A stretch of 64,000 bases of DNA from an uncultured Nioella sp. (lineage in GTDB: Bacteria > Pseudomonadota > Alphaproteobacteria > Rhodobacterales > Rhodobacteraceae): NCBI GenBank assembly GCA_947495575.1, contig CANLZL010000001.1, positions 124,001 to 188,000 on the forward strand, in the 5' to 3' direction. Positions 17,123 through 26,484 of the stretch are shown here, one piece after another. Made by a program: the position numbers and the translations under genes. The notes under the pieces were generated by a model. The model saw only the letters and a list, made by a program, of their open reading frames with translations, was not told where the DNA came from and searched no databases. Every line of letters starts with the position of its first letter. The first letter of the stretch is position 1.

Positions 17123-17162
17123 AGCGCGGCCTGTCGGCCTTTGTGACAGGTCGCGCTCTTTT
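17123..17162 (+). terminator. Rho-independent terminator after the 123-aa gene
   Basis: A thirteen-base-pair stem AGCGCGGCCTGTC/GACAGGTCGCGCT with one G-T pair encloses a nine-base loop and is followed by CTTTTC. It stands 165 bases after the stop at 16959. Confidence 0.85.
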
Positions 17163-17212
17163 CAGGCGGGAACACGCCGCGAAAACAAGAAACGGGAAGA
17201 GGCACGAGCAAC

Positions 17213-17413
17213 ATGTCTAAAGTTAAATTTATCGCTATCACTGCGCTTTTGGTCGGCGGCCTTTCGGGCTGCATGTACAACGACGTTGAACGCGCTGGCA
17301 TTGGTGCTGCAGCAGGTGTTGGCACCGCGCTTATCACCAATGGCAATATTGGCACGGGCATCCTTGCTGGCGCAGCCGCAGGCGCGCTTTGCGACGACGT
17401 CAACCTTTGCTGA
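17213..17413 (+). CDS. Small glycine-zipper-like lipoprotein, 66 aa
   Basis: The product begins MSKVKFIAITALLVGGLSGC with lipobox LSGC, so it is exported and lipid-anchored at cysteine 20. The mature part (AGIGAAAGVGTALITNGNIGTGILAGAAAGALCDD) is a glycine/alanine-rich hydrophobic stretch that resembles a glycine-zipper segment and could insert in or pack against a membrane. GGAAGAGG precedes the ATG. A terminator follows directly, so it is its own unit between pccB and pccA. Function unknown. Confidence 0.82.
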   Translation: MSKVKFIAITALLVGGLSGCMYNDVERAGIGAAAGVGTALITNGNIGTGILAGAAAGALCDDVNLC

Positions 17414-17460
17414 TCAAGTAGTCATCGCCGCACGATTTGTGCGGATCACAAGAAACAACC

Positions 17461-17497
17461 GGACCAACGGGGCTGACTGCCCCGCTGGTCCTTTTTT
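17461..17497 (+). terminator. Rho-independent terminator upstream of pccA
   Basis: GGACCAACGGGGC pairs with GCCCCGCTGGTCC with a single mismatch around a five-base loop, followed by TTTTTT. It ends 56 bases before pccA, so pccA needs its own promoter downstream of it or read-through. Confidence 0.9.
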
Positions 17498-17552
17498 GCA
17501 TGTTCGATTCCCGGCGCTGTCGGGGACGTAAGAAGGAAGGAATAGGGGACCC

Positions 17553-19598
17553 ATGTTCAAGAAAATCCTGATCGCAAACCGGGGCGAGATTGCCTGTCGC
17601 GTGATGAAAACCGCCAAGAAAATGGGTATCTCCACGGTGGCGATCTACTCTGACGCCGACCGCAATGCATTGCATGTAAAAATGGCGGATGAAGCTATTC
17701 ATATCGGCCCGCCCCCTGCAAATCAGTCTTATATCGTCATCGACAAAGTGATGGAGGCGATCAAAGCCTCTGGCGCAGAGGCCGTGCATCCGGGCTATGG
17801 GTTCCTATCAGAAAATTCCAAATTTGCTGAGGCGCTGGACGCGGCTGGCGTTGCCTTTGTCGGCCCGCCCGTCGGAGCGATTGAAAGCATGGGGGACAAG
17901 ATCACCTCCAAGAAAATCGCGCAGGAGGCCAATGTTTCAATCGTTCCGGGTTATATGGGCCTGATTGCGGATGCAGATGAAGCGGTGAAGATCTCGAACG
18001 AGATCGGCTATCCGGTGATGATCAAGGCCTCTGCCGGCGGTGGCGGCAAAGGTATGCGGATCGCATGGGACGACGCCGAAGCGCGTGAAGGCTTCCAATC
18101 CTCCAAGAACGAAGCAGCCAACAGTTTTGGTGATGACCGGATCTTTATCGAGAAATTCGTAACCCAACCGCGCCACATTGAAATTCAGGTGCTGTGCGAC
18201 GCGCATGGCAACGGCATCTATCTGGGCGAACGCGAATGCTCGATCCAGCGCCGCAACCAGAAAGTCGTGGAAGAGGCGCCATCGCCGTTCCTGGATGAAG
18301 CAACCCGAAAAGCGATGGGCGAACAGGCCGTGGCGCTTGCCAAGGCCGTGGGCTACGCCAGCGCCGGGACCGTGGAATTCATCGTTGATGGAGAGAAAAA
18401 TTTCTATTTCCTAGAGATGAATACCCGCCTGCAGGTGGAACACCCTGTGACCGAACTGATCACGGGTGTCGATCTTGTAGAGCAAATGATCCGCGTTGCG
18501 GCTGGTGAACCGCTGACGATCACGCAAGACGATGTGACCCTGACAGGCTGGGCGATTGAAAACCGCCTTTATGCAGAGGATCCCTATCGCGGGTTTTTGC
18601 CCTCGATCGGGCGCCTTAGCCGCTACCGCCCGCCTGTAGAGATTGCCGCCGGTCCGCTTCTGGATAATGACAAATGGCAGGGCGACGCGCCTGCCGGTAA
18701 TGCAGCCGTGCGCAACGATACCGGTGTCTTTGAGGGCGGCGAGATCAGCATGTATTACGATCCGATGATCGCAAAGCTCTGCACATGGGCGCCGACACGC
18801 GATCAGGCGATTGAAGCCATGCGGATTGCGCTGGACAGTTTTGAAGTGGAGGGCATTGGCCATAACCTGCCGTTCCTGTCAGCCGTAATGGATCACCCGA
18901 TCTTCATTGCAGGCGACATGACAACCGCCTTCATTGAAGAACAATATCCTGATGGATTTGAAGGCGTTACCCTACCAGATGCCGATCTGAAAAGGGTAGC
19001 AGCCTCAGCTGCGGCGATGCATCGCGTGAAGGAAATCCGCCGGGCCCGGGTATCTGGCCGGATGGATAACCACGAACGCGTCGTCGCCAGCGATTGGGTT
19101 GTTTCGGCACAGGGCGAAGATTTTGAAGTACATATTGATGCCGATCCGGAAGGATCGACAGTGCGGTTCGCCGATGGCAGCAGCCTGCGAGTGAAGTCTG
19201 AGTGGACGCCCGGCGATCAATTGGCCACGCTTGATGTCGATGGCAGCCCCTTGGTGCTCAAAATTGGCAAGATTACTCAAGGGTTCCGGGTTCGGACGCG
19301 CGGCGCTGATCTGAAAGTGCATGTGCGCACGCCACGACAGGCTGAGCTGGCCGCCTTGATGCCTGAGAAAGTTGCCCCTGATACGTCGAAACTGCTCTTG
19401 TGCCCAATGCCCGGCCTGATCGTCAAAATTGACGTCGAAGTTGGGCAGGAAGTGCAGGAAGGACAGGCCTTGTGCTCGGTCGAGGCGATGAAGATGGAAA
19501 ACATCCTGCGCGCCGAGAAAAAGGGCGTGGTGTCGAAAATCAATGCTGGCGCGGGTGACAGTCTTGCCGTCGATGATGTGATCATGGAGTTCGAATAA
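17553..19598 (+). CDS. pccA: Propionyl-CoA carboxylase alpha (biotin carboxylase and biotin carrier) subunit
   Basis: The 681-residue protein has the biotin carboxylase N-terminus FKKILIANRGEIACRVMKTAKKMG, the ATP-grasp loop KASAGGGGKGMR, the substrate segment NTRLQVEHPVTE, a linker (BT domain) from about residue 460, and a C-terminal biotinyl domain with EAMKMEN, where lysine 647 should carry biotin. It carboxylates biotin with ATP and bicarbonate, then hands the carboxyl to PccB. The length and domain order are complete. AAGGAAGG lies upstream of the ATG, though somewhat distant. A terminator 56 bases upstream separates it from the small genes. Confidence 0.97.
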   Translation: MFKKILIANRGEIACRVMKTAKKMGISTVAIYSDADRNALHVKMADEAIHIGPPPANQSYIVIDKVMEAIKASGAEAVHPGYGFLSENSKFAEALDAAGVAFVGPPVGAIESMGDKITSKKIAQEANVSIVPGYMGLIADADEAVKISNEIGYPVMIKASAGGGGKGMRIAWDDAEAREGFQSSKNEAANSFGDDRIFIEKFVTQPRHIEIQVLCDAHGNGIYLGERECSIQRRNQKVVEEAPSPFLDEATRKAMGEQAVALAKAVGYASAGTVEFIVDGEKNFYFLEMNTRLQVEHPVTELITGVDLVEQMIRVAAGEPLTITQDDVTLTGWAIENRLYAEDPYRGFLPSIGRLSRYRPPVEIAAGPLLDNDKWQGDAPAGNAAVRNDTGVFEGGEISMYYDPMIAKLCTWAPTRDQAIEAMRIALDSFEVEGIGHNLPFLSAVMDHPIFIAGDMTTAFIEEQYPDGFEGVTLPDADLKRVAASAAAMHRVKEIRRARVSGRMDNHERVVASDWVVSAQGEDFEVHIDADPEGSTVRFADGSSLRVKSEWTPGDQLATLDVDGSPLVLKIGKITQGFRVRTRGADLKVHVRTPRQAELAALMPEKVAPDTSKLLLCPMPGLIVKIDVEVGQEVQEGQALCSVEAMKMENILRAEKKGVVSKINAGAGDSLAVDDVIMEFE

Positions 19599-19700
19599 CG
19601 CCATGAAAGGCGCGGCCCGGATAGCTATTGTTCCACGCGAACGGGGCGCTGGCCGCGCCAGTACCCTTGTCGCGAATGGACAGGTGGCAGGCGAAAAGCC

Positions 19701-20156
19701 TTACTGGGTCAGCCCCATTTCCTCGACCCGCAAGGGCAGATTGTCGATGGCGCGCATGATCTCTCGCACCGACCAGGGAGTGGGTTTGCGCAGGGCAACC
19801 CGTCCGTCCCGTTGCAGGATCACCATGGAAAACCCGCGTGGGCGCAGGGCCTGGCGAACATCTGTACGCGCTGCCGGGTCGGCGTCAAAGATGACCACTA
19901 CATCGCGTTCAATAAGCGGACCGGCGCGTGAGGCCAGCAGATCAAGCTGTTCTTGGAACCTTGGATCGGCAGGGTTGTCGGCAAAGACAACAATCGGACG
20001 GGCGATCCACAAATGCTCGTCCAACGTGGTTTCTGATGCGTCGAGAACCTGCAAAACAGGGGTTTCCTCAACCGGTTCGATAGGGGCATCGGCCTCCTGC
20101 GCGGCAAGCGGCAGGGCGGTCAACAGGGAAAGACAAATGGTAAGGGCGAAACGCAT
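19701..20156 (-). CDS. DUF4174 exported protein between pccA and methylmalonyl-CoA mutase
   Basis: The 151-residue protein begins MRFALTICLSLLTALPLAAQ, a signal peptide. The mature part carries a DUF4174-type thioredoxin-like fold: RPIVVFADNPADPRFQEQLDLL, RDVVVIFDADP and FSMVILQRDGRVALRKPTPWSVREIMRAID. It lacks a CxxC pair, so it is not a redox-active thioredoxin. GGAGG four bases before the ATG at 20156 fixes the start; a longer reading would begin at TTG 20174 and would contain this ribosome-binding site. It is on the strand opposite to the carboxylase and mutase genes. Confidence 0.82.
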   Translation of the reverse strand: MRFALTICLSLLTALPLAAQEADAPIEPVEETPVLQVLDASETTLDEHLWIARPIVVFADNPADPRFQEQLDLLASRAGPLIERDVVVIFDADPAARTDVRQALRPRGFSMVILQRDGRVALRKPTPWSVREIMRAIDNLPLRVEEMGLTQ

Positions 20157-20281
20157 GAAACCTCCAATTGTCAAAGATATAGGCGTGCAAGGGTCGATTG
20201 CGAAGGCCTGATCGCAGGAATGATTGTTTGGCTGGCTGGGATACCTCCCGATCTGGCGATTGAGATGAAGGACAAGATGAG

Positions 20282-22414
20282 ATGACCGACAAGACGCAAG
20301 GCTGGAAAGAGCTGGCTGAAAAAGAGCTTCGAGGCCGCCCGCTGGACGATCTCAATTGGGACACTTTGGAAGGGATCGAGGTCAAACCGCTATATACAGC
20401 GGATGACACGTCTACGCTTCCTCATATGGGTACCCTGCCGGGGCAAGAGCCGTTTACACGTGGTGTGAAGGCCACGATGTATGCAGGCCGCCCTTGGACG
20501 ATCCGCCAATATGCGGGCTTTTCCACTGCCGAGGAATCAAACGCCTTCTACCGCAAAAACCTTGCGGCCGGTCAACAAGGCGTCTCGGTTGCCTTCGATC
20601 TGGCAACCCACCGCGGCTATGACAGCGATCACCCACGGGTTGAGGGTGATGTGGGCAAGGCCGGCGTTGCCATCGACAGCGTCGAGGATATGAAAATCCT
20701 CTTTGATGGCATCCCGCTGGATAAGGTTTCGGTCTCAATGACGATGAACGGCGCGGTTGTGCCGATCCTAGCGAGCTTCATTGTGGCAGGTGAAGAGCAA
20801 GGCCATGACAAGGCGTTGCTGGCGGGTACCATTCAGAACGACATTCTGAAAGAGTTCATGGTGCGCAACACCTATATCTACCCGCCCGAACCCTCGATGC
20901 GGATCATCTCGGACATCATCGAATACACGTCAAACGAGATGCCGAAATTTAACTCGATCTCGATCTCTGGCTACCACATGCAAGAGGCGGGCGCGAACCT
21001 GGTGCAGGAGCTGGCCTACACCCTTGCTGACGGGCGCGAATATGTGCGCGCCGCCATCGATGCGGGCATGGATGTCGATAAATTCGCCGGTCGTCTGAGT
21101 TTTTTCTTTGCGATTGGCATGAATTTCTTCATGGAGGCCGCCAAATTGCGCGCCGCGCGGCTGTTGTGGCACCGGATCATGGACGAGTTTGGTGCCAAGA
21201 ACCCACGTTCAAAGATGCTGCGGACCCATTGCCAGACCTCAGGCGTCTCACTGCAGGAGCAGGATCCCTATAACAACGTCATTCGCACCGCCTATGAGGC
21301 GATGTCAGCGGCGCTTGGCGGCACACAATCTTTGCATACCAATGCGCTGGATGAAGCCATTGCCCTGCCAACAGAGTTTTCGGCCCGGATTGCGCGTAAC
21401 ACGCAGCTGATCTTGCAGGAGGAAACCGGGATCACCAATGTGGTCGATCCGCTGGCAGGTTCCTATTACGTGGAAAGCCTGACCGCAGAGCTGGCCGATA
21501 AGGCCTGGGCGCTGATCGAAGAGGTCGAGGAGATGGGGGGTATGACAAAGGCCGTGGCCTCTGGCATGCCGAAACTCAGGATCGAGGAAAGCGCTGCACG
21601 GCGTCAGGCGATGATCGACCGAGGCGACGAAGTGGTCGTCGGTGTTAACAAATACAAGCTCGAAAAGCAGGATGAGATCGACATTTTGGATGTCGATAAT
21701 GTGGCTGTCCGAGAATCCCAGATCGGACGCCTGACCAAGATCCGCCAAACCCGCGATGAGGCGGCCTGTCAGGCGGCACTTACGGAGTTGACCCGGCGTG
21801 CGCGGGAAGGCGGCAACCTTTTGGAAGCTGCGGTTGAGGCCGCCCGCGCAAGGGCCTCGGTAGGAGAAATTTCAATGGCAATGGAAGACGAGTTCGGCCG
21901 CCACCGCGCTGAAGTAAAAACACTGGCCGGCGTCTATGGCGCTGCCTATGAGGGTGATGAGGGCTTTGCCGCCATTCAGGCCGATGTCGAAGCCTTTGCT
22001 GAGGAAGAGGGCCGCCGCCCGCGTATGCTGGTCGTCAAGATGGGGCAGGACGGGCATGACCGCGGCGCCAAGGTGATCGCCACTGCCTTTGCTGATATCG
22101 GCTTTGATGTTGATGTTGGCCCGTTGTTCCAAACGCCGGAAGAGGCCGCACAGGACGCGATTGACAATGACGTGCATATCGTTGGCATTTCGTCCCAGGC
22201 GGCTGGTCACAAAACGTTGGCACCAAAGTTGATCAAAGCGCTTGAGGCAGAAGGAGCGGGCGACATCATCGTTATCTGTGGTGGGGTTATTCCGCAGCAG
22301 GATTATGACTTCCTGAAAGCGGCAGGGGTGAAGGCGATCTTTGGGCCGGGCACCAATATTCCCGAGGCCGCCAAGGATATTCTCGGATTGGTACGGGCTG
22401 CACGAATGGCGTAG
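20282..22414 (+). CDS. mcm: Methylmalonyl-CoA mutase
   Basis: The 710-residue protein has the catalytic barrel N-terminus ([49 protein letters not shown]) and a C-terminal B12-binding domain with DGHDRG at residues 590-595, where histidine 592 is the lower cobalt ligand. It interconverts (R)-methylmalonyl-CoA and succinyl-CoA with adenosylcobalamin, the last step of propionyl-CoA assimilation. The single-chain length matches the alpha-only homodimeric type; no beta partner is nearby. Cobalamin assembly genes cobS and cobT occur 20 kb away. No methylmalonyl-CoA epimerase is seen in this window. Confidence 0.97.
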   Translation: MTDKTQGWKELAEKELRGRPLDDLNWDTLEGIEVKPLYTADDTSTLPHMGTLPGQEPFTRGVKATMYAGRPWTIRQYAGFSTAEESNAFYRKNLAAGQQGVSVAFDLATHRGYDSDHPRVEGDVGKAGVAIDSVEDMKILFDGIPLDKVSVSMTMNGAVVPILASFIVAGEEQGHDKALLAGTIQNDILKEFMVRNTYIYPPEPSMRIISDIIEYTSNEMPKFNSISISGYHMQEAGANLVQELAYTLADGREYVRAAIDAGMDVDKFAGRLSFFFAIGMNFFMEAAKLRAARLLWHRIMDEFGAKNPRSKMLRTHCQTSGVSLQEQDPYNNVIRTAYEAMSAALGGTQSLHTNALDEAIALPTEFSARIARNTQLILQEETGITNVVDPLAGSYYVESLTAELADKAWALIEEVEEMGGMTKAVASGMPKLRIEESAARRQAMIDRGDEVVVGVNKYKLEKQDEIDILDVDNVAVRESQIGRLTKIRQTRDEAACQAALTELTRRAREGGNLLEAAVEAARARASVGEISMAMEDEFGRHRAEVKTLAGVYGAAYEGDEGFAAIQADVEAFAEEEGRRPRMLVVKMGQDGHDRGAKVIATAFADIGFDVDVGPLFQTPEEAAQDAIDNDVHIVGISSQAAGHKTLAPKLIKALEAEGAGDIIVICGGVIPQQDYDFLKAAGVKAIFGPGTNIPEAAKDILGLVRAARMA

Positions 22415-22497
22415 GTCAATCAGGTCGCATCGCCGGCTGCGATCTGCCCAGATTGGGACCGCCTCGCCACTCCCGACCTAACCCGAACCCAAAATGG

Positions 22498-22535
22498 GCC
22501 GCTCGATTATACTCGAGCGGCTCTTTCGGTTTTCC
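22498..22535. terminator. Bidirectional terminator between mcm and the MFS gene
   Basis: GCCGCTCGA pairs perfectly with TCGAGCGGC around a six-base loop that contains the MFS stop codon. T-rich sequence follows on the plus strand (TCTTTCGGTTTT), and a shorter T-run follows on the minus strand. Confidence 0.7.
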
Positions 22536-23700
22536 CCATTGCGACGAAGACCGCAAAACTAAGGATTGCAAAGAGAACGGCAAGCTGCAGTGCCGCTCGA
22601 AACTCGAAGAACTGTCCGATTAGACCAACGGCGGGACCGGCAATAAGGAAGCTAAGCGAGAGCGTGTTGACATATAGCGCGGTGGCGCGGGCCATACGAC
22701 CCGCTGCAAAGCTTTGGACGAAGCTGATGGCCGTTCCAGCAAACAGGCCATAATATAGCCCTTCGATCGCGGCACCGATGCCCATTTGGGTGAGGTTCGA
22801 TACTGTCGACAAGACCAAAAGCGCCAACACCCCGACAAGGGACGTCACCGTGAGAACCGGGCGCGCACCGTAGCGTGCCGCAAGCAAAGGGGTTGCAAGG
22901 ATGGCAAAGACTTCAACAAAAGTCTTGATGGTGAAACTAAGCCCCGGTGCGAAAGTCGGCAGGCCCGCCTCTTGCGTGTAAAATAGCGGTAAAGCGCTGG
23001 TGCAAAGCGCATGTGCCAGTGACAGGCAAAATACGCCTGTGATGGAAAACCAAAGCGCCCGACCAATCGCCGCCGCTTGATCCACTGTCGGGGACAGACT
23101 TGCATCCGCAGGTGGGGATCGAAACCCCCTGGGCACCGCAATGGGAATAAGGGCCAGCCAGATCATTGAAGCCAAACCCGAGATAGCAAACACCGCCTGC
23201 ACGCCAAAAGCGTCGGCAAGTCCGAACGAGACTGCAGGCCCGACCATCCACGCTGCAGAGTTCGTAGCGCGCAGAACCGCATTGAACTGATCGGTGTTCA
23301 ATTGCTCGGATTCTGCCAACTTGCGGCCAAGTGTAAAACACGTGGCCATAAATCCGCTGGCGACGCCGAACCCGACTCCGCCAAAAATGAGTAACACTTC
23401 GAACCTGGGGGCAGAGAAAACCGCAATGGTGGCCAGCAGAAAGCCAAGTGCCGATGCCGTCACAAATGGCGCAAATCGTGCGCCCTCATCCAATGCGTTG
23501 GCAAAAATCCGATTGACCAAAAGCGTCAGGCCAATGACCACCAATGAGTATAGGCCGATAGACCACGGCTCCTGTCCCAGCCCTTCGACGATGTAAAACC
23601 CCATAAAGGGGATCAACATGCCGTTGCACAAAGTGCCCACCCAAGCGAGCCAAAGGAATTGCACCGCCCTGCGGTTCTTAAATAATGGGGCGGGATGCAT
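22507..23700 (-). CDS. MFS transporter, sugar-efflux (SET)-like
   Basis: The 397-residue protein has twelve predicted helices with a first half FLWLAWVGTLCNGMLIPFMGFYIVEGLG and a central loop around residues 190-215. The pattern resembles SetA/SetB-type sugar efflux proteins, but the match is by general look and the substrate is uncertain. An MFS core is firm. The stop codon is inside the hairpin shared with mcm. The gene is alone, with nhaA upstream on the same strand behind a separate terminator. Confidence 0.82.
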   Translation of the reverse strand: MHPAPLFKNRRAVQFLWLAWVGTLCNGMLIPFMGFYIVEGLGQEPWSIGLYSLVVIGLTLLVNRIFANALDEGARFAPFVTASALGFLLATIAVFSAPRFEVLLIFGGVGFGVASGFMATCFTLGRKLAESEQLNTDQFNAVLRATNSAAWMVGPAVSFGLADAFGVQAVFAISGLASMIWLALIPIAVPRGFRSPPADASLSPTVDQAAAIGRALWFSITGVFCLSLAHALCTSALPLFYTQEAGLPTFAPGLSFTIKTFVEVFAILATPLLAARYGARPVLTVTSLVGVLALLVLSTVSNLTQMGIGAAIEGLYYGLFAGTAISFVQSFAAGRMARATALYVNTLSLSFLIAGPAVGLIGQFFEFRAALQLAVLFAILSFAVFVAMGKTERAARV

Positions 23701-23764
23701 AGCGATACCGAGGTTTAGGCAATGGTCGCGTTATTGCACGGCATTGGATTTTCACCAACGAATT

Positions 23765-23799
23765 AAAAACCGCCGCCCTTTCTTAAGAGGGCGGCGGCG
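23765..23799 (-). terminator. Rho-independent terminator after nhaA
   Basis: Read on the minus strand, a ten-base-pair GC stem (CCGCCGCCCT with AGGGCGGCGG) with an eight-base loop runs into TTTTT about 30 bases after the nhaA stop. Confidence 0.88.
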
Positions 23800-23829
23800 G
23801 GACCCACCGGAGGGGGTGGTGGGCGGAGG

Positions 23830-25023
23830 TTACTCTGCGGGTTGCTGCGCGGTCTCTGGCTCTTCCTCTGTGGCGGAGGACAGCCTCAGCACGGCAAAGC
23901 CAATCACGCCGGACACCAGCGATCCGGACAACACGCCAAGACGTACAGCATTCATCAATTCGGGGTCTCCAAAACTCAGCGAACCGATGAAGAGCGACAT
24001 GGTAAAACCGATCCCGGCAAGGCAACTGAGGCCGTAGATATGGACCCAAGTCACGCCATGGGGTAGGCGGGCAAAGCCCAGCTTGACCGTGGCCCAGGTC
24101 ATACCAAAGACGCCCAGTTGTTTGCCGACCACAAGCCCAAGTGCAATGCCCAGGGGCAAGGGTGCCAGCATGTCAGACAAGACCATGCCTTCAAGCGACA
24201 CGCCGGCATTGGCAAAGGCAAAAATTGGCACGATCAGGAACAGCACATAGGGTGACAGGCCATGCTCAAGCGAATGTAACGGCGATTTCCCCCATTTATC
24301 TTTCAGCGGGATCAGGAATGCAGTGATGACACCGGCAAGCGTGGCATGAACGCCAGACTTCAAAACCAGCACCCACAGGACAAGCCCAAGCACCAGGATC
24401 GGGGCCACGCGATGTGCGCCTTTCAGGTTTAGCCACAGCATACCGGCCAGTGGAACGAGGGCATAAAGAAGGTAGTTGGCCTTGAGCTCCGCAGTATAGA
24501 ACAATGCGATAATAACGATGGCGCCCAAGTCATCCAAAATGGCCAATGTCAAAAGGAAGACCTTCAACGCGGTGGGAACACGACTGCCGACAAGCGCCAA
24601 AACACCAAGCGCAAAAGCAATGTCGGTGGCCGCGGGAATGGCCCATCCGCCAACTGTTTCCGGGTTGCCCCAGTTGAAAATCAGGTAGACCAGCGCAGGC
24701 ACGGCCATACCACCAACTGCAGCCAGCCCCGGCAGCACAACATCGCGCGGGTTTTTCAGGCGGCCTTCCATGATTTCGTGTTTTAATTCCAGACCGATCA
24801 GAAAGAAAAAGATCGCCATCAATCCGTCATTGATCCAGAGGATCAGCGGCTTTTCCAACCCTTCGCCGCCCAAGGTGACGGCAAAATTGATATTCAAAAG
24901 CCAGTCATATGTCGGTTGTAGCGCAGAGTTGGCAACAACAAGGGCGGCGATGGCCGACAGGCCCAACAAAATGCCGCCGGAAGCTTCGTGGTGAAAAAAA
25001 CGATCGAGCGCGCGTAAGAGCAT
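23830..25023 (-). CDS. nhaA: Na+/H+ antiporter NhaA
   Basis: The 397-residue protein matches NhaA in length and has about twelve helices with key segments: AIPAATDIAFALGVLALVGSRVP with the paired aspartate region, LAILDDLGAIVIIALFYT with the two adjacent aspartates of the ion-binding site, and the C-terminal LAGIGFTMSLFIGSLSF. It exports sodium in exchange for protons, expected in a marine bacterium. AGGA lies seven bases before the ATG. The 5' region toward 25150 is long enough to hold a control element. Confidence 0.96.
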   Translation of the reverse strand: MLLRALDRFFHHEASGGILLGLSAIAALVVANSALQPTYDWLLNINFAVTLGGEGLEKPLILWINDGLMAIFFFLIGLELKHEIMEGRLKNPRDVVLPGLAAVGGMAVPALVYLIFNWGNPETVGGWAIPAATDIAFALGVLALVGSRVPTALKVFLLTLAILDDLGAIVIIALFYTAELKANYLLYALVPLAGMLWLNLKGAHRVAPILVLGLVLWVLVLKSGVHATLAGVITAFLIPLKDKWGKSPLHSLEHGLSPYVLFLIVPIFAFANAGVSLEGMVLSDMLAPLPLGIALGLVVGKQLGVFGMTWATVKLGFARLPHGVTWVHIYGLSCLAGIGFTMSLFIGSLSFGDPELMNAVRLGVLSGSLVSGVIGFAVLRLSSATEEEPETAQQPAE

Positions 25024-25362
25024 CTTTATTCCTGAGTAAAAGGGTGCTGTTCAACCTCAGATGGTGTGACCGTGGCAAAAGTCAAAGTGAATCAGTCAAG
25101 TTTTTCCGAGATTTCTGGATTTTCTTTCCAGCGAACTGAGGTCACCTAAATTCTAAGGCCCAGATGTCGGTTTTTGAGTTGGTTTTTCGTCTTCGCGCGT
25201 GTTTGGCCTGCTGCCGACGAAAGCGGACGGCAAGAAATCTACATTATGCACCCGGATTTGTCGCCGCTTACACCGCCAAATTGCAATCGCGCCTTGAAAA
25301 CCCCCGGTGCAGAAGGCAGCTTTGGCAGGCGTAACGACCAAATGGACAAAGGGGTTTTCAAA
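25024..25362. other. Intergenic region between nhaA and the AI-2E gene, 339 bases
   Basis: The half next to nhaA (25024-25150) is A/T-rich and could hold the nhaA promoter and an RNA leader. The half next to the AI-2E gene can be read in frame with that gene from 25174, but the sequence lacks membrane or domain features, so I treat it as untranslated. I find no tRNA, terminator or clear operator. Confidence 0.5.
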
Positions 25363-26481
25363 ATGGCGCTGCCCGTTCGACAGCAAGCCACCTATTGGGG
25401 CGTGGCAGCTGCGGTTTTCCTGCTGATCCTCTGGTTTCTAGGGAATGTTCTGCTGCCATTCGTTGTTGGCGGGGCCATTGCGTATTGTCTGGATCCATTG
25501 GCCGACCGTCTTGAAGAACGCGGATTTTCGAGGGGGGCAGCCACGGCCGTAATATTCTCCCTTGCTACTCTCGTGCTTCTTTTGTCGGTTTTGCTGGTTT
25601 TGCCGATGTTGATTGGTCAGGTTATCGCCCTCGTCCAGGCGGCACCGGAGCTTTATGAAACGTTGCGTGGCTTCGTGGTTGAGCGCTTTCCGACAATCGT
25701 GAACGAAGATTCTGCGGCCCGGCAGGCCATTTCCGACCTTCTGGCAACTGCACGTGGCCAAGTCGGAACCGTGGTGACGTCGGTTTTGTCCTCTGCAGGC
25801 GCGGCGGTCAGCAGCGTTGTTGTTCTGGTCGTTGCCCCTGTCGTGGCTTTCTACCTTTTGCTCGATTGGGACCGGATGATCGCAAAGATTGACGAGTTGC
25901 TGCCGCGTGATCACGCCCCGGTTGTGCGCCAACTGGCCTCGCAGATTGATCGCACGCTGGCCAGTTTCGTGCGGGGGCAGGGGACGGTTTGCCTGATCCT
26001 TGGTGCCTTTTACGCGATAGCTTTGATGGTTGTTGGCCTGCGGTTTGGTTTGATCGTTGGCATTATCGCCGGAATTTTGACCTTTATTCCCTATGTCGGC
26101 GCGTTAGTAGGCGGTGTTCTGGCGATTGGTCTGGCGCTGTTTCAGTTCTGGGCCCCGACAGAGCTTGTTGATGGCGAAACAGTACGTCTTTCAACGGATT
26201 GGGTTCGGATCGGCGCGGTCATCGTCATATTCGTGATTGGTCAAGTGGTAGAAGGTAATGTGTTAACCCCCAACCTTGTGGGCAGTTCGGTAGGGTTGCA
26301 CCCGGTTTGGTTGATCTTCGCCCTGACTGCTTTCGGCACGCTATTTGGCTTTGTTGGCATGTTGGTCGCAGTACCGGTTTCGGCTATGATTGGTGTCCTC
26401 GTGCGTTACGGGATGGATCGCTATCGCGAAGGGCGGCTCTATCAGGGGCTTGCGGGCAGGAAAGAAGAGTCCGACACCTAA
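25363..26481 (+). CDS. AI-2E family transporter (PerM-like)
   Basis: The 372-residue membrane protein opens MALPVRQQATYWGVAAAVFLLILWFLGNVLLPFVVGGAIAYCLDPLADRLE and later has the family segments VVAFYLLLDWDRM, GLRFGLIVGIIAGILTFIPYVGALVGG and VGSSVGLHPVWLIFALTAFGTLFGFVGMLVAVPVSAM. Family members move autoinducer-2 or act as Na+/H+ antiporters. ATGs at 25342 and 25363 are both possible, and AAAGGGG fits 25363 better. The next gene begins three bases after its stop, so it is co-transcribed with hdaA and possibly ppk-ppx. Confidence 0.88.
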   Translation: MALPVRQQATYWGVAAAVFLLILWFLGNVLLPFVVGGAIAYCLDPLADRLEERGFSRGAATAVIFSLATLVLLLSVLLVLPMLIGQVIALVQAAPELYETLRGFVVERFPTIVNEDSAARQAISDLLATARGQVGTVVTSVLSSAGAAVSSVVVLVVAPVVAFYLLLDWDRMIAKIDELLPRDHAPVVRQLASQIDRTLASFVRGQGTVCLILGAFYAIALMVVGLRFGLIVGIIAGILTFIPYVGALVGGVLAIGLALFQFWAPTELVDGETVRLSTDWVRIGAVIVIFVIGQVVEGNVLTPNLVGSSVGLHPVWLIFALTAFGTLFGFVGMLVAVPVSAMIGVLVRYGMDRYREGRLYQGLAGRKEESDT

Positions 26482-26484
26482 CCC

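Noticed and set aside
16941-17531. A long open frame after the 123-aa gene
   Set aside because: It runs through a strong terminator and in another frame over the 66-aa lipoprotein gene, and its translation has no family features. The 66-aa gene has a ribosome-binding site and lipobox and is preferred.
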